Shown here one piece after another: positions 33,510 through 41,288 of a stretch of 64,000 nt of DNA (the first letter of the stretch is position 1; each line of letters opens with the position of its first letter). Source of the DNA: Paenibacillus sp. FSL K6-0276. GTDB taxonomy: Bacteria; Bacillota; Bacilli; Paenibacillales; Paenibacillaceae. Position numbers and translations under genes: made by a program. The notes beneath the pieces are model-generated. The model was not told the origin of the DNA. It did no database searches and was given only the letters and a program-made list of their open reading frames with translations. The DNA lies in contig NZ_CP150276.1 in NCBI RefSeq assembly GCF_037977235.1, positions 4,340,001-4,404,000 of the forward strand, given 5' to 3'.

Positions 33510-34016
33510 TTATGTAATTGTTAGTTCATTAACCTTGAAGAACATGTTAATAAACGGCTTATTATTGCTTAAGTATTGAAATTCGTACTTGTTATAGAAG
33601 CCCACTGCATTAGGCAAAGACTCGACGCTGAGAAATATGCAACCTGATAGTCTAGCTATTTCAGTTACTATTTCTAATACAGAAAGAAGTAAATATTCAC
33701 CAAAACCATTTTTTCTATAGCGGGAGTCGACTCCGAGATAATGGAGCTTTACGGCGGGATAAAATTTATAGGAAGGAACATATACTTTATGTTTTATTCG
33801 CTTGGATTTTCCTATTTGCATCATATCGTTATACAAAGTGAAGTACCCGACTAAATTCCCTTCTTCATTGAAGTATAGTCGGGTACTCGCTAGGTTAAGT
33901 AGATGAAGGTTTAAGGCTTCTTCTGTGAGAAATTTCCTAACTGTTACTTCATCATCACACTGAAACTGTTCAAGAAGACTTTGGTCGCCTTCCTGAATGT
34001 ATCTAGATGTAAGCAT
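33510..34016 (-). CDS. GNAT-family N-acetyltransferase
   Basis: A 168-residue acyltransferase domain with the acetyl-CoA pyrophosphate loop region LGVDSRYRKNGFGEYLL (R/Q-x-x-G-x-G/A variant) and the C-terminal VGFYNKYEFQYL. It is preceded at seven bases by a small charged protein gene on the same transcript. That layout resembles toxin-antitoxin modules with GNAT toxins, although the partner is not a recognisable RHH antitoxin. The substrate is unknown. Confidence 0.78.
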   Translation of the reverse strand: MLTSRYIQEGDQSLLEQFQCDDEVTVRKFLTEEALNLHLLNLASTRLYFNEEGNLVGYFTLYNDMMQIGKSKRIKHKVYVPSYKFYPAVKLHYLGVDSRYRKNGFGEYLLLSVLEIVTEIARLSGCIFLSVESLPNAVGFYNKYEFQYLSNNKPFINMFFKVNELTIT

Positions 34017-34023
34017 GAAAATC

Positions 34024-34218
34024 CTACTTTCTCTTTTTCTTAAAATCCTCCATCATTTGGCGCATTTTGTCCATGCCAACACTTTCCGTTTTTTTCATCT
34101 GTGACGCATAATTTTCAAATTTCTGTGCTTCCCGATCATCTTTAAAAGTGGCCTTTGTCGGTCGAATTGGTTTGATTTGGGCTACACTCATTTTATCTTC
34201 CTCCTTGTTCTCAGTCAT
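34024..34218 (-). CDS. Small charged protein upstream of the GNAT
   Basis: A 64-residue very hydrophilic protein (MTENKEEDKMSVAQIKPIRPTK... to ...MDKMRQMMEDFKKKRK). ATG 34218 is eight bases from GGAGG; a second ATG at 34191 has its own AAGGAGG, so either start is possible. No DNA-binding fold is evident. It is co-transcribed with the GNAT gene and may be its partner. Confidence 0.65.
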   Translation of the reverse strand: MTENKEEDKMSVAQIKPIRPTKATFKDDREAQKFENYASQMKKTESVGMDKMRQMMEDFKKKRK

Positions 34219-34566
34219 CGTACACACCTCCGTAAGTAATTAGTACTTAGTAAAAAGTGTATACCTGATTGAAAAACTTAATACCTCTAACAATTTGTTA
34301 TCGCTGGGTATTTTATCTATATCTCTTATAATATATCATGTAGAAAATACAATGAAAACATCTGTGGATAAAACTGTGGATGGATCTGTGGATAACTAGA
34401 AAGTATCCACAGATTAATATGATTAATGCATGTTTTTTCTTTTATTTGGTAAAAAAGGTTATGCGCGAGAATAATTCACTAGAGACGATTATAAGTTTTT
34501 ATAAAAAATATCTTAGAAGAAGCACTTATTTGTTATTGTTATTATTACTCTTCCTTACCCTCACCC
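34219..34566. other. Gene-free AT-rich segment holding the DnaA-box cluster
   Basis: No supported gene. A 65-codon rightward frame inside it has no ribosome binding site and a low-complexity leucine tail, so it was not called. The notable content is the group of DnaA boxes at 34363-34412. Confidence 0.5.
34363..34412. promoter_or_regulatory. DnaA-box cluster, possible replication origin of the element
   Basis: Perfect DnaA boxes TGTGGATAA at 34363-34371 and 34387-34395, a one-mismatch box (CTGTGGATA, reversed) at 34404-34412, and TGTGGATGG at 34375-34383. They are spaced 12 bp apart and followed by AT-rich DNA, the usual layout of a DnaA-dependent origin or DnaA-titration site. Confidence 0.6.
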
Positions 34567-34827
34567 TTAGCCTGTAGCTATATTTTTCTTCACCTGTTTT
34601 GGCAATGGAAGTTGAAGTCGCCCGTAATTATCAACCAAACTAAAAAACTCATTGCCAATATAGAAAAACGTACCGCCCACCATGAATCCCAAGCCACCAG
34701 TAAGCCCCAACAACATATCAACACGATAGAGTACATCTATTACACACATGAGAAACTTCTTGAATATACCCCAGAAAGTCTCAGCAGTTATTAGGACATG
34801 CAATCCATTGCTTAATCCCCTGTTCAT
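34567..34827 (-). pseudogene. Small membrane protein remnant (prophage)
   Basis: A frame with one or two hydrophobic segments (VLYRVDMLLGLTGGLGFMVGG) ending ...RLQLPLPKQVKKNIATG at 34567. No proper start; its upstream end is fused to the broken DUF2634-like fragment. Family unknown. Confidence 0.4.
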
Positions 34828-34975
34828 AAGTTGCTACAACCAGCATTCCGTTTACTAATGAATACTTTTCAGCAACTAAATCAAATAAAAAAACCTTGCC
34901 CATTGCTGCAGGAACAGCGGACAAAGCTTCTATTTCTTCTTTGATTAATCCATCTTCAGGAAATATTTGGAGCAC
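34781..34975 (-). pseudogene. XkdS/DUF2634-like phage tail protein fragment
   Basis: From GTG 34975: LQIFPEDGLIKEEIEAL, then FLFDLVAEKYSLVNGMLVVATYEQGIKQWI, which resembles the start of DUF2634 (PBSX XkdS-like) baseplate proteins. It breaks off after about 60 codons. Confidence 0.5.
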
Positions 34976-35212
34976 CTACTTTATCAAGTAAATAATATAT
35001 CTGTCCGCTTGCTGTTGGCATAACAATAACATCGTCGCCAACATGTAAATTAACTCGTATATTCGTGAAGAATTTACCAAATTATCAGCATCAAATATAA
35101 TATCTGTCCCAAGAGAAAGCTTGATATTGGGCATAATATTGATTACCTTTGCAACAGCAATTTCTTCTGGTGTTTTATTGTCTCTGTCTTTAAATAATTT
35201 TGCAAACTGCAA
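34956..35212 (-). pseudogene. XkdR/DUF2577-like phage protein, internally deleted
   Basis: The N-terminal part FAKLFKDRDNKTPEEIAVAKVINIMPNIKLSLGTD and, in another frame, the C-terminal part VGDDVIVMPTASGQIYYLLDKVG with a stop at 34956. The middle is missing. Both ends resemble DUF2577 (PBSX XkdR-like) proteins. It overlaps the next tail-gene fragment by 20 bp, as neighbouring phage genes do. Confidence 0.55.
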
Positions 35213-35239
35213 ACTGCAATCCCCAATCTTCCAATTATC

Positions 35240-35371
35240 TCACCTTCCAAATTGTACAGTTACTTTATGTATTCCATTACTCTCACTATGAAGTGCTGTC
35301 TTGATTAAGTATCTTCCTATGATGCCTGTAATTGACTCATTAATTTCAATCAAGCGTCCCGCTTTAATAGC
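35240..35371 (-). pseudogene. C-terminal fragment, possibly XkdQ-like tail protein
   Basis: An open stretch with no start, IKAGRLIEINESITGIIGRYLIKTALHSESNGIHKVTV, ending TGA at 35240. Its position just before the XkdR- and XkdS-like fragments matches PBSX gene order, which supports an XkdQ-like origin more than the sequence does. Confidence 0.4.
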
Positions 35372-35920
35372 TTAACTGATAAACCACTCACTTATGCACA
35401 TACCGGTATCTAATAAGCTTTTCGTTATAACGGAGTTGCGATAATCGTGGAAGCGTGAGATTCCGAATTGTCCTAAAACACGTTTTATATCATCTGTAGA
35501 CAATGTTTTTTTAGTTTTGCGGATTATCTTTGAATTTTCAATCTTCTCACATGGATTCTTGACTATATCATGATCTATACAGTGAAGCCAGTTAAAGAAT
35601 ACTTTAATATTACGTACATAATTAGCCACCGTAACCGTAGAAACTTGCTTTTTATTGTCTGTACGATTCTGAGGAAAATTACTCATAGTGGAGTTCACTT
35701 CACTAACCACCGAATATTTACCACGTTCTTGGATGTATTTAATGTAATTTCTTATTTGACCTGATTAAACCTTCTGAACATCTTCAATCTGAAATTGGTC
35801 TTGTAGGTACACGCCAAACAATTTCAAGGTCTGTTCGTAGCTTCTCATAGTTTTTTTAGCTAAGTTACGAGAAGAGCAATAAAGCATAAAATTATCAATC
35901 TGAAATTCAAAATCAGTCAT
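35372..35920 (-). pseudogene. Tyrosine recombinase (integrase), inactivated
   Basis: ATG 35920 follows GGAGG within a hairpin. The SAM-like N-terminal domain (TDFEFQIDNFMLYCSSRNLAKKTMRSYEQTL) runs to an in-frame TAA at 35767-35765. The frame then continues SGQIRNYIKYIQERGKY, TVTVANYVRNIKVFFNWL and DDIKRVLGQF to LLDTGMCISEW, where a catalytic arginine (TGxR-ISE) has become cysteine. The rest of the catalytic domain is absent. It lies immediately downstream of spo0A, as expected for the integrase of an element inserted there. Confidence 0.88.
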
Positions 35921-35968
35921 AAAAAAATCATTCCTCCATTGGATTATTTCGCACCCAATAAAGGAATG
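35921..35968 (-). repeat. Hairpin repeat copy 3, upstream of the integrase
   Basis: On the minus strand CATTCCTTTATTGG pairs with CCAATGGAGGAATG, followed by A-T7-ATG. The ribosome binding site GGAGG lies in the 3' arm of the stem, and the T7 tract makes the structure terminator-like, so it could attenuate integrase expression. Confidence 0.75.
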
Positions 35969-36099
35969 AATTTATACGTTACCCAAGAAAGTATTTATTG
36001 GTCTAAAACAGCCCAAAAAGATATTTATAGGCAAAATTGTTTTAGAGAGATTATCGTAAAAATCCCATAATCCCTTACCACTTACTGCCCCTAACCCTT

Positions 36100-36915
36100 T
36101 CAACTAACCTTATGCTCAATCCGCAGCTTATCAGCTACCATGGCAATAAATTCCGAGTTAGTAGGCTTAGATTTGGAGATATTAATGGTGTAGCCGAATA
36201 GATGGCTGATGGAATCAATGTTGCCACGGGTCCAAGCCACTTCAATCGCATGACGAATCGCGCGTTCTACGCGTGAAGGGGTGGTCTTGAATTTCTCTGC
36301 AATGGCTGGATAGAGCGTTTTCGTAATCGCACCAAGGATCTCGATATTGTTATATACCATGGTGATCGCTTCGCGCAGATACTGATAGCCTTTGATATGT
36401 GCTGGAACACCGATTTCATGGATAATCGAAGTAATGTTAGCATCAAGGTTCTTGCCCTTCGTAAGCGGCACTACATTCGATCTGGACGTCGACGAATAGT
36501 TGTACATGTTGGAGGATGAGCTCATGCTGCCTTGGACTCCGACAAGCTGACGTACACGATTTGCCAGGACCTCCATATCGAACGGTTTCAAAATATAATA
36601 GGATGCACCAAGCTGTACAGCTCTTTGAGTGATGTTCTCCTGACCAAAAGCGGTCAGCATGATGATCTTCGGTTGAGGATTCAGATCCATATCACGCAGA
36701 CGTTCCAAGACTCCTAGACCGTCTAAATGTGGCATGATGATATCAAGAATAAGGACATCGGGAACTTTACGCGCTTCGCTAAGCATTTGAAGCACTTCTT
36801 CACCATTGTAGGCGATACCCGTTACGGTCATATCTTCTTGTTCAGAAATGTATTCGGAAAGCAAATTCGTAAATTCCCTGTTATCATCGGCCAACAACAC
36901 TTCAATATTCTGCAC
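36100..36915 (-). CDS. spo0A: Master sporulation regulator Spo0A
   Basis: Response regulator of 271 residues that decides entry into sporulation. The receiver has Asp10/Asp11, phospho-acceptor Asp58 (LILDIIMPHLDGLG), Thr in MLTAFG and Lys in LKPF. A serine-rich linker (SSSSNMYNYSSTSRS) precedes the effector domain with PAHIKGYQYLREAI and the SRVERAIRHAIEVAW recognition helix. Its last 32 codons are duplicated at 31757-31852. The C-terminal codons of this copy were probably supplied by the integrated element. Confidence 0.98.
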   Translation of the reverse strand: MQNIEVLLADDNREFTNLLSEYISEQEDMTVTGIAYNGEEVLQMLSEARKVPDVLILDIIMPHLDGLGVLERLRDMDLNPQPKIIMLTAFGQENITQRAVQLGASYYILKPFDMEVLANRVRQLVGVQGSMSSSSNMYNYSSTSRSNVVPLTKGKNLDANITSIIHEIGVPAHIKGYQYLREAITMVYNNIEILGAITKTLYPAIAEKFKTTPSRVERAIRHAIEVAWTRGNIDSISHLFGYTINISKSKPTNSEFIAMVADKLRIEHKVS

Positions 36916-36981
36916 TGGCTACTTCCTCCTTAATTATATCTGCTATTCGAAAATAACATTTTTTTCTTGTCTTATAACATT

Positions 36982-37014
36982 TTCGACATGGACATTGAAT
37001 TCCCTTCTGTCGAA
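36982..37014. promoter_or_regulatory. 0A boxes upstream of spo0A
   Basis: TTCGACA at 36982-36988 and TGTCGAA at 37008-37014, matching the 0A-box core, upstream of spo0A. A third TTCGACA is at 37094-37100. They suggest autoregulation of spo0A as in Bacillus. Confidence 0.7.
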
Positions 37015-37103
37015 AATTATTTTTCTTTATTTTTTTTCTGGCATGGATTATAATTAAATATTTTATTTCAAAGTTCGATGATCTTCGTAATCCTTCGACA
37101 AAA

Positions 37104-37133
37104 AAATCTTAAGGCTAAACCGCCTTAAGATTT
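37104..37133 (-). terminator. Terminator at the end of spoIVB
   Basis: On the minus strand AAATCTTAAGGC pairs with GCCTTAAGATTT and is followed by T's. The stem overlaps the last codons and stop of spoIVB. Confidence 0.85.
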
Positions 37134-38251
37134 ATTGGATACCTATTCTCCTGTAGGGTTACACCAGAGTCCTTAAGCATCCATTCGATAAAGCAACCGT
37201 AACCGGACTTAGGATCATTTACAAATACATGAGTGACTGCACCGATGAGCCGTCCATTCTGAACAATGGGGCTACCGCTCATCCCTTGAACGATACCGCC
37301 TGTCTTATCGATAAGTCGCGGATCTGTAATACGAATTACCATTCCCTTAGTCGCGGGCGTCTGCTGATGTGCCACATGAATGATCTCAACATTAAATCGC
37401 TCAACCTGCTGCCCATCTACAACCGTAAGAATCTCAGCAGGACCTTCCTTGACTTGATTGCTCATCGCCACAGGAATGGGTTCTTTATAAAGACTATGCT
37501 CGGGATTGCGGCTCATTTTGCCGAAGATGCCAAAGTCTGTGTTGCTCTCAACATTTCCAAGCACTTGGCTTTCTTTCAAAAAATGTGCTCGTTTCTCACC
37601 CGGATCGCCATCCTGGCTTTTAGATATCGAAGTTACACTGGACTGAACAATATGACCGCTGCCGACAACAATAGGTGTTCCTGTATTCATGTCCGTAATC
37701 ACATGTCCCAAAGCTCCATATACACCTTGTTTTGGAGCATAAAAAGTTAACGTGCCGACACCCGCTGCAGAATCTCGAATGTACAGGCCTAATCTCCATA
37801 CTTTGTCATTAATATCATACGCGGGTTTTAGCTTGGCTGTATGCTCTTTCCCAGCGCGTTTAAAGACAATGGTCAGAGGATTATTCGCTTTTCCGGCACG
37901 ATCCACAAGCTTGGCCACCTTAGATAATTCGTCCAACTTCTCTCCATCAATGGAGATCATCAAATCACCTGGCACCAAACCGCTGATTTCTCCTGGGGAA
38001 ACCTTAGATTTCTCGGATACTTCAATCAGATGATGTCCTACAACCAGAACACCTGCTGATTTCACTTTCACTCCGATCGTTTGACCTCCCGGGATCACCT
38101 TTAGTTCCGGTTTCATTCCTTGCGCAGTCACCTTCGCAGGTTCACCGTTCAGTGGTGCGGCAAAACTTTGGTGGGTTCCCGTTATGCCCGATAAACTAAG
38201 AAAGAAGGCAAATAAAAGGCCTGGCATTAACTTCCTGAGGTTAGGCTTCAA
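37115..38251 (-). CDS. spoIVB: SpoIVB peptidase (sigma-K checkpoint signalling protease)
   Basis: A 378-residue serine protease secreted by the forespore, which triggers pro-sigma-K processing in the mother cell. It has an N-terminal membrane/signal segment (LMPGLLFAFFLSLSGITG), a PDZ domain (about 75-160, with VKVKSAGVLVVGHH and PGDLMISIDG), and a trypsin-like domain with GALGHVITD (His) and QGMSGSPIVQ (Ser). It lies between recN and spo0A as in other Bacillales. Confidence 0.96.
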   Translation of the reverse strand: MKPNLRKLMPGLLFAFFLSLSGITGTHQSFAAPLNGEPAKVTAQGMKPELKVIPGGQTIGVKVKSAGVLVVGHHLIEVSEKSKVSPGEISGLVPGDLMISIDGEKLDELSKVAKLVDRAGKANNPLTIVFKRAGKEHTAKLKPAYDINDKVWRLGLYIRDSAAGVGTLTFYAPKQGVYGALGHVITDMNTGTPIVVGSGHIVQSSVTSISKSQDGDPGEKRAHFLKESQVLGNVESNTDFGIFGKMSRNPEHSLYKEPIPVAMSNQVKEGPAEILTVVDGQQVERFNVEIIHVAHQQTPATKGMVIRITDPRLIDKTGGIVQGMSGSPIVQNGRLIGAVTHVFVNDPKSGYGCFIEWMLKDSGVTLQENRYPINLKAV

Positions 38252-38365
38252 TGGCTGTCACGCTCCCTTTTGCTTCTTTCGCTTGACGAAAAAGGTGGTC
38301 GCCAATTGCGTACCTATAAGATAACCTTGCCCCCAGGCTTTTATTACTGTCAATCATTGTTCCGC

Positions 38366-40093
38366 TTAGCTTGTTGCAGCCTTGCTGGCCTCAGCCAGAT
38401 TAAGCATTTCCTGCGAGTGGTGCAATGTTTTTTCGGTAATTTCCACCCCACCCAGCATTCGGGCCAGCTCCATTACACGTCCATCATTCGAGAGCGATTC
38501 CACTTCAGTCATCGTTCTTCCATCCTCAACCTTTTTGCGGATTAAGTACTGATGGTCAGCCATACAAGCCACCTGAGGTAAGTGCGTAATGGAAAACACC
38601 TGACACGTAGAGGACAGCTTATACAGCTTAACTGCAATGGATTGAGCAGCTCGACCGCTCACACCGGTATCCACCTCATCAAAGATCAGAACTGGAATCG
38701 CATCATGGCGCGCAAAAATACTCTTCATTGCCAACATAATACGCGACAACTCACCACCCGAGGCAATTTTGCCAAGAGGTCTCAGCGGTTCGCCAGGGTT
38801 AGGGGAAATCATGAATTCCGCGCTGTCTATCCCTTGTCTTGTAAGGCGAATACGCCGATCATTGTATTCGACTCCACGTGGGTCCTCCAGCGTGTCCAAT
38901 TTAACCTGCAGCGAGGTTCTTTCCATTTGAAGGTCTTTAAGCTCACCCTCCACTTGAGTAGCTAAATCAGCTGCACAAAGCTTCCGTGCTTCACTTAGTT
39001 CATTAGCTGCCTCCATCAGTACAGACAGTAGGGCATCGCGTTTAGTGGTGAGTTTCTCCAGATATTCGTCTTTATTCTCAAGCAAATCAGTCTCACGATG
39101 AATTTGTTCATAATAAGCCAGAATCTGTTCAACGCTCTCACCATATTTACGGCGAAGTCCGGTAATCAAATCGAGGCGATTCTCGATTTCTTCGAGTCGC
39201 TGTGGGTTGAACTCGATCTCTTCTCGGTAATCCCGAAGCTGAAATGCAGCATCCTCCAGCTGATAATAGGAGGACTGTAACTGCTCAAGCACGGATCTAA
39301 GACCCTTTTCATCGTAACGAACAGCGTCTTCAAGTCTGGAAATTACATTCCCTATGGATTCCAAGCCTTGTCTATCGTAGAGGAGCTCATAAGCACCTGA
39401 TACAGAATCCATCATTTTCTCACTGTGGGATAGTTTGACCCGTTCCTCAGCAAGTAATTCATCTTCTCCCAGTTTTAATCCGGCAGATGAAATTTCTTCT
39501 AGCTGAAAACGGTATAAATCAAGCATTTGATAAGCCTTCTGGCTGGATTCCTGCAGCTCTCGCAGTTCTTTCTCCACCTTCGCAAATGCTGAATACTTTT
39601 CCTGATAAACCGCCTTAAGCGGCCCGATAATAAGTTCTCCATATGTATCCAGCAGTCCCAGATGCCGTTCTGCCTTCAATAAGTTTTGGTGCTCATGCTG
39701 TCCATGAATATTAACTAATTGCTCGCCGATTTCACGAAGCATAGTAAGATTGACCATCTGTCCGTTTACACGCGATGTGCTTTTACCTTGAGAGGTAATC
39801 TCGCGGCGTATGATAAGATGCTCTTCACGCTGGGCCTGGATGCCAAGACGCTCCAAAGTATCCCAGACGGGATGACTGCTGGGAAGACTGAAGAGCGCTT
39901 CCATCTCTGCTTTTTCACAACCGTAACGAATAGAATCCGCGGAGCCGCGGCCACCTGCAATCAGTCCAAGCGCATCAATAATAATGGATTTACCTGCCCC
40001 AGTCTCCCCTGTAAGCACATGGAAGCCGGGATAAAAATGCACATCTACCGCCTCAACGACGGCTAGATTGCGGATAGACAAGGTTTCTAACAC
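38366..40093 (-). CDS. recN: DNA repair protein RecN
   Basis: SMC-like ATPase of 575 residues acting early in double-strand break repair. Walker A is GETGAGKS near 30, a long coiled coil occupies the middle, and the C-terminal lobe has LASGGELSRIMLAMK and LIFDEVDTGVSG. Full length for the family. It starts 64 bp after argR. Confidence 0.97.
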   Translation of the reverse strand: MLETLSIRNLAVVEAVDVHFYPGFHVLTGETGAGKSIIIDALGLIAGGRGSADSIRYGCEKAEMEALFSLPSSHPVWDTLERLGIQAQREEHLIIRREITSQGKSTSRVNGQMVNLTMLREIGEQLVNIHGQHEHQNLLKAERHLGLLDTYGELIIGPLKAVYQEKYSAFAKVEKELRELQESSQKAYQMLDLYRFQLEEISSAGLKLGEDELLAEERVKLSHSEKMMDSVSGAYELLYDRQGLESIGNVISRLEDAVRYDEKGLRSVLEQLQSSYYQLEDAAFQLRDYREEIEFNPQRLEEIENRLDLITGLRRKYGESVEQILAYYEQIHRETDLLENKDEYLEKLTTKRDALLSVLMEAANELSEARKLCAADLATQVEGELKDLQMERTSLQVKLDTLEDPRGVEYNDRRIRLTRQGIDSAEFMISPNPGEPLRPLGKIASGGELSRIMLAMKSIFARHDAIPVLIFDEVDTGVSGRAAQSIAVKLYKLSSTCQVFSITHLPQVACMADHQYLIRKKVEDGRTMTEVESLSNDGRVMELARMLGGVEITEKTLHHSQEMLNLAEASKAATS

Positions 40094-40157
40094 TAATAGA
40101 GCACCTCCGAGAAGATGATAGGGATTTGATAGAATGAAATCAATACTTTCTTATATT

Positions 40158-40607
40158 TTATGAAATGTAACCCATGATTTGTGAAATTACGGCCTTACTG
40201 TCCTCAGGCTGGCGGCAAATAATAAGAATGGTATCATCACCAGAGAGGGTCCCCATGATTTGTGGCCAGTCAATATTATCAATTAAGGCTGCGACTGAAT
40301 TAGCCGTACCCGGTAAGCATTTCATCACCACAAGATTAGCCGAGGAATCGATCTGCACAAAATTATCCACCAGAACGCGCTTCAGTTTCTGTATTGGATT
40401 GTACCGCTGATCGGTTGGAAGCGAATATTTGTATCTTCCATCATCCATAGGAACCTTGATGAGCAGTAGCTCTTTAATGTCTCGAGAAACGGTAGCTTGA
40501 GTAACCTGGAAACCAGATTCACGCAAGGCTTCAACTAGCTCGTCCTGTGTCTCGATATCCTTTTGCGTAATAATCTCACGTATCTTAATATGTCGTTGAC
40601 CCTTCAT
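40158..40607 (-). CDS. argR: Arginine repressor ArgR/AhrC
   Basis: A 149-residue regulator with an N-terminal winged helix (ITQKDIETQDELVEALRESGFQVTQATVSRDIKEL) and a C-terminal oligomerisation/arginine-binding domain (VMKCLPGTANSVAALID, GTLSGDDTILIIC). It represses arginine synthesis and activates catabolism in Bacillales. GGAGG-like sequence lies just upstream of the ATG. Gene order argR-recN is conserved. Confidence 0.96.
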   Translation of the reverse strand: MKGQRHIKIREIITQKDIETQDELVEALRESGFQVTQATVSRDIKELLLIKVPMDDGRYKYSLPTDQRYNPIQKLKRVLVDNFVQIDSSANLVVMKCLPGTANSVAALIDNIDWPQIMGTLSGDDTILIICRQPEDSKAVISQIMGYIS

Positions 40608-40695
40608 TGTTGCCTCCTAAAAGTTTTGTAAGCGATGCTCCCCGAATTGCTTCGGCAAAACTACTTCGGAAGCATACACCTAATTAAATATGGAC

Positions 40696-41169
40696 TCAGT
40701 TTGATTCTCCGTCATCTCTGCCAAGCTTAATCACTTGAATGGATCCCGCCGCAACATTAACATACAAAACTCCGCTACATTCCGGATAAATCAGCAAGTA
40801 CGGAAGCAAGGTATCTCGTAAGCCACTGCCTGTGAAATCCAAAGGTTTGCGTGGTCTGGAAAGGATGACCAAATATATCGATCCTTCCTCCTTAGTCGCC
40901 ACATAATCTATAAATAACCGGCTATACATCTGCGCTCCGTTTACGTTGAAGGACAATGGGATCTTGAGCTTCCCTCCAACGACCTCATACCCTTCATCCT
41001 CTAGTATGTCTATAGATGGGTGAGGAATAATCACTTTATTAAACGGGATCTGATCCTTCATGAAAGAACGCGGAGAACTTTGCAGCCATATATATATCCG
41101 ATAAATTATAAAAATCGATAATGCTACTCCTATAAACGCCATAACGACCTTGTCAGAGCTACCCGCCAC
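40696..41169 (-). CDS. Hypothetical membrane-anchored protein between tlyA and argR
   Basis: A 157-residue protein with one N-terminal transmembrane helix (MAFIGVALSIFIIYRIYIWL) and a beta-rich soluble domain (VVGGKLKIPLSFNVNGAQMYSRLFIDYVA, IYLVILSRPRKPLDFTGSGLRD). GTG 41169 is preferred, nine bases from GAGG; an upstream TTG is too close to that site. No function is recognised. Its place among core genes suggests a conserved, vertically inherited protein. Confidence 0.7.
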   Translation of the reverse strand: MAGSSDKVVMAFIGVALSIFIIYRIYIWLQSSPRSFMKDQIPFNKVIIPHPSIDILEDEGYEVVGGKLKIPLSFNVNGAQMYSRLFIDYVATKEEGSIYLVILSRPRKPLDFTGSGLRDTLLPYLLIYPECSGVLYVNVAAGSIQVIKLGRDDGESN

Positions 41170-41288
41170 TATCAATCACCTCGGTGATTTATTCGCGTGA
41201 AGCCATGCTAAATCCTTCTTCTGAGCGGTCTTTTTAGGAGCTTTCCGCATAATTGATCTTATTGACTTGACCATATGGAAAAAGAAAC

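Noticed and set aside
34380..34577. A 65-codon plus-strand frame over the DnaA boxes
   Set aside because: No ribosome binding site, a leucine-only low-complexity end, and it covers what looks like a regulatory region.
23872..35968. CRISPR array suggested by the three similar hairpins
   Set aside because: The copies are kilobases apart, diverge in sequence, and lack regular spacers or cas genes.
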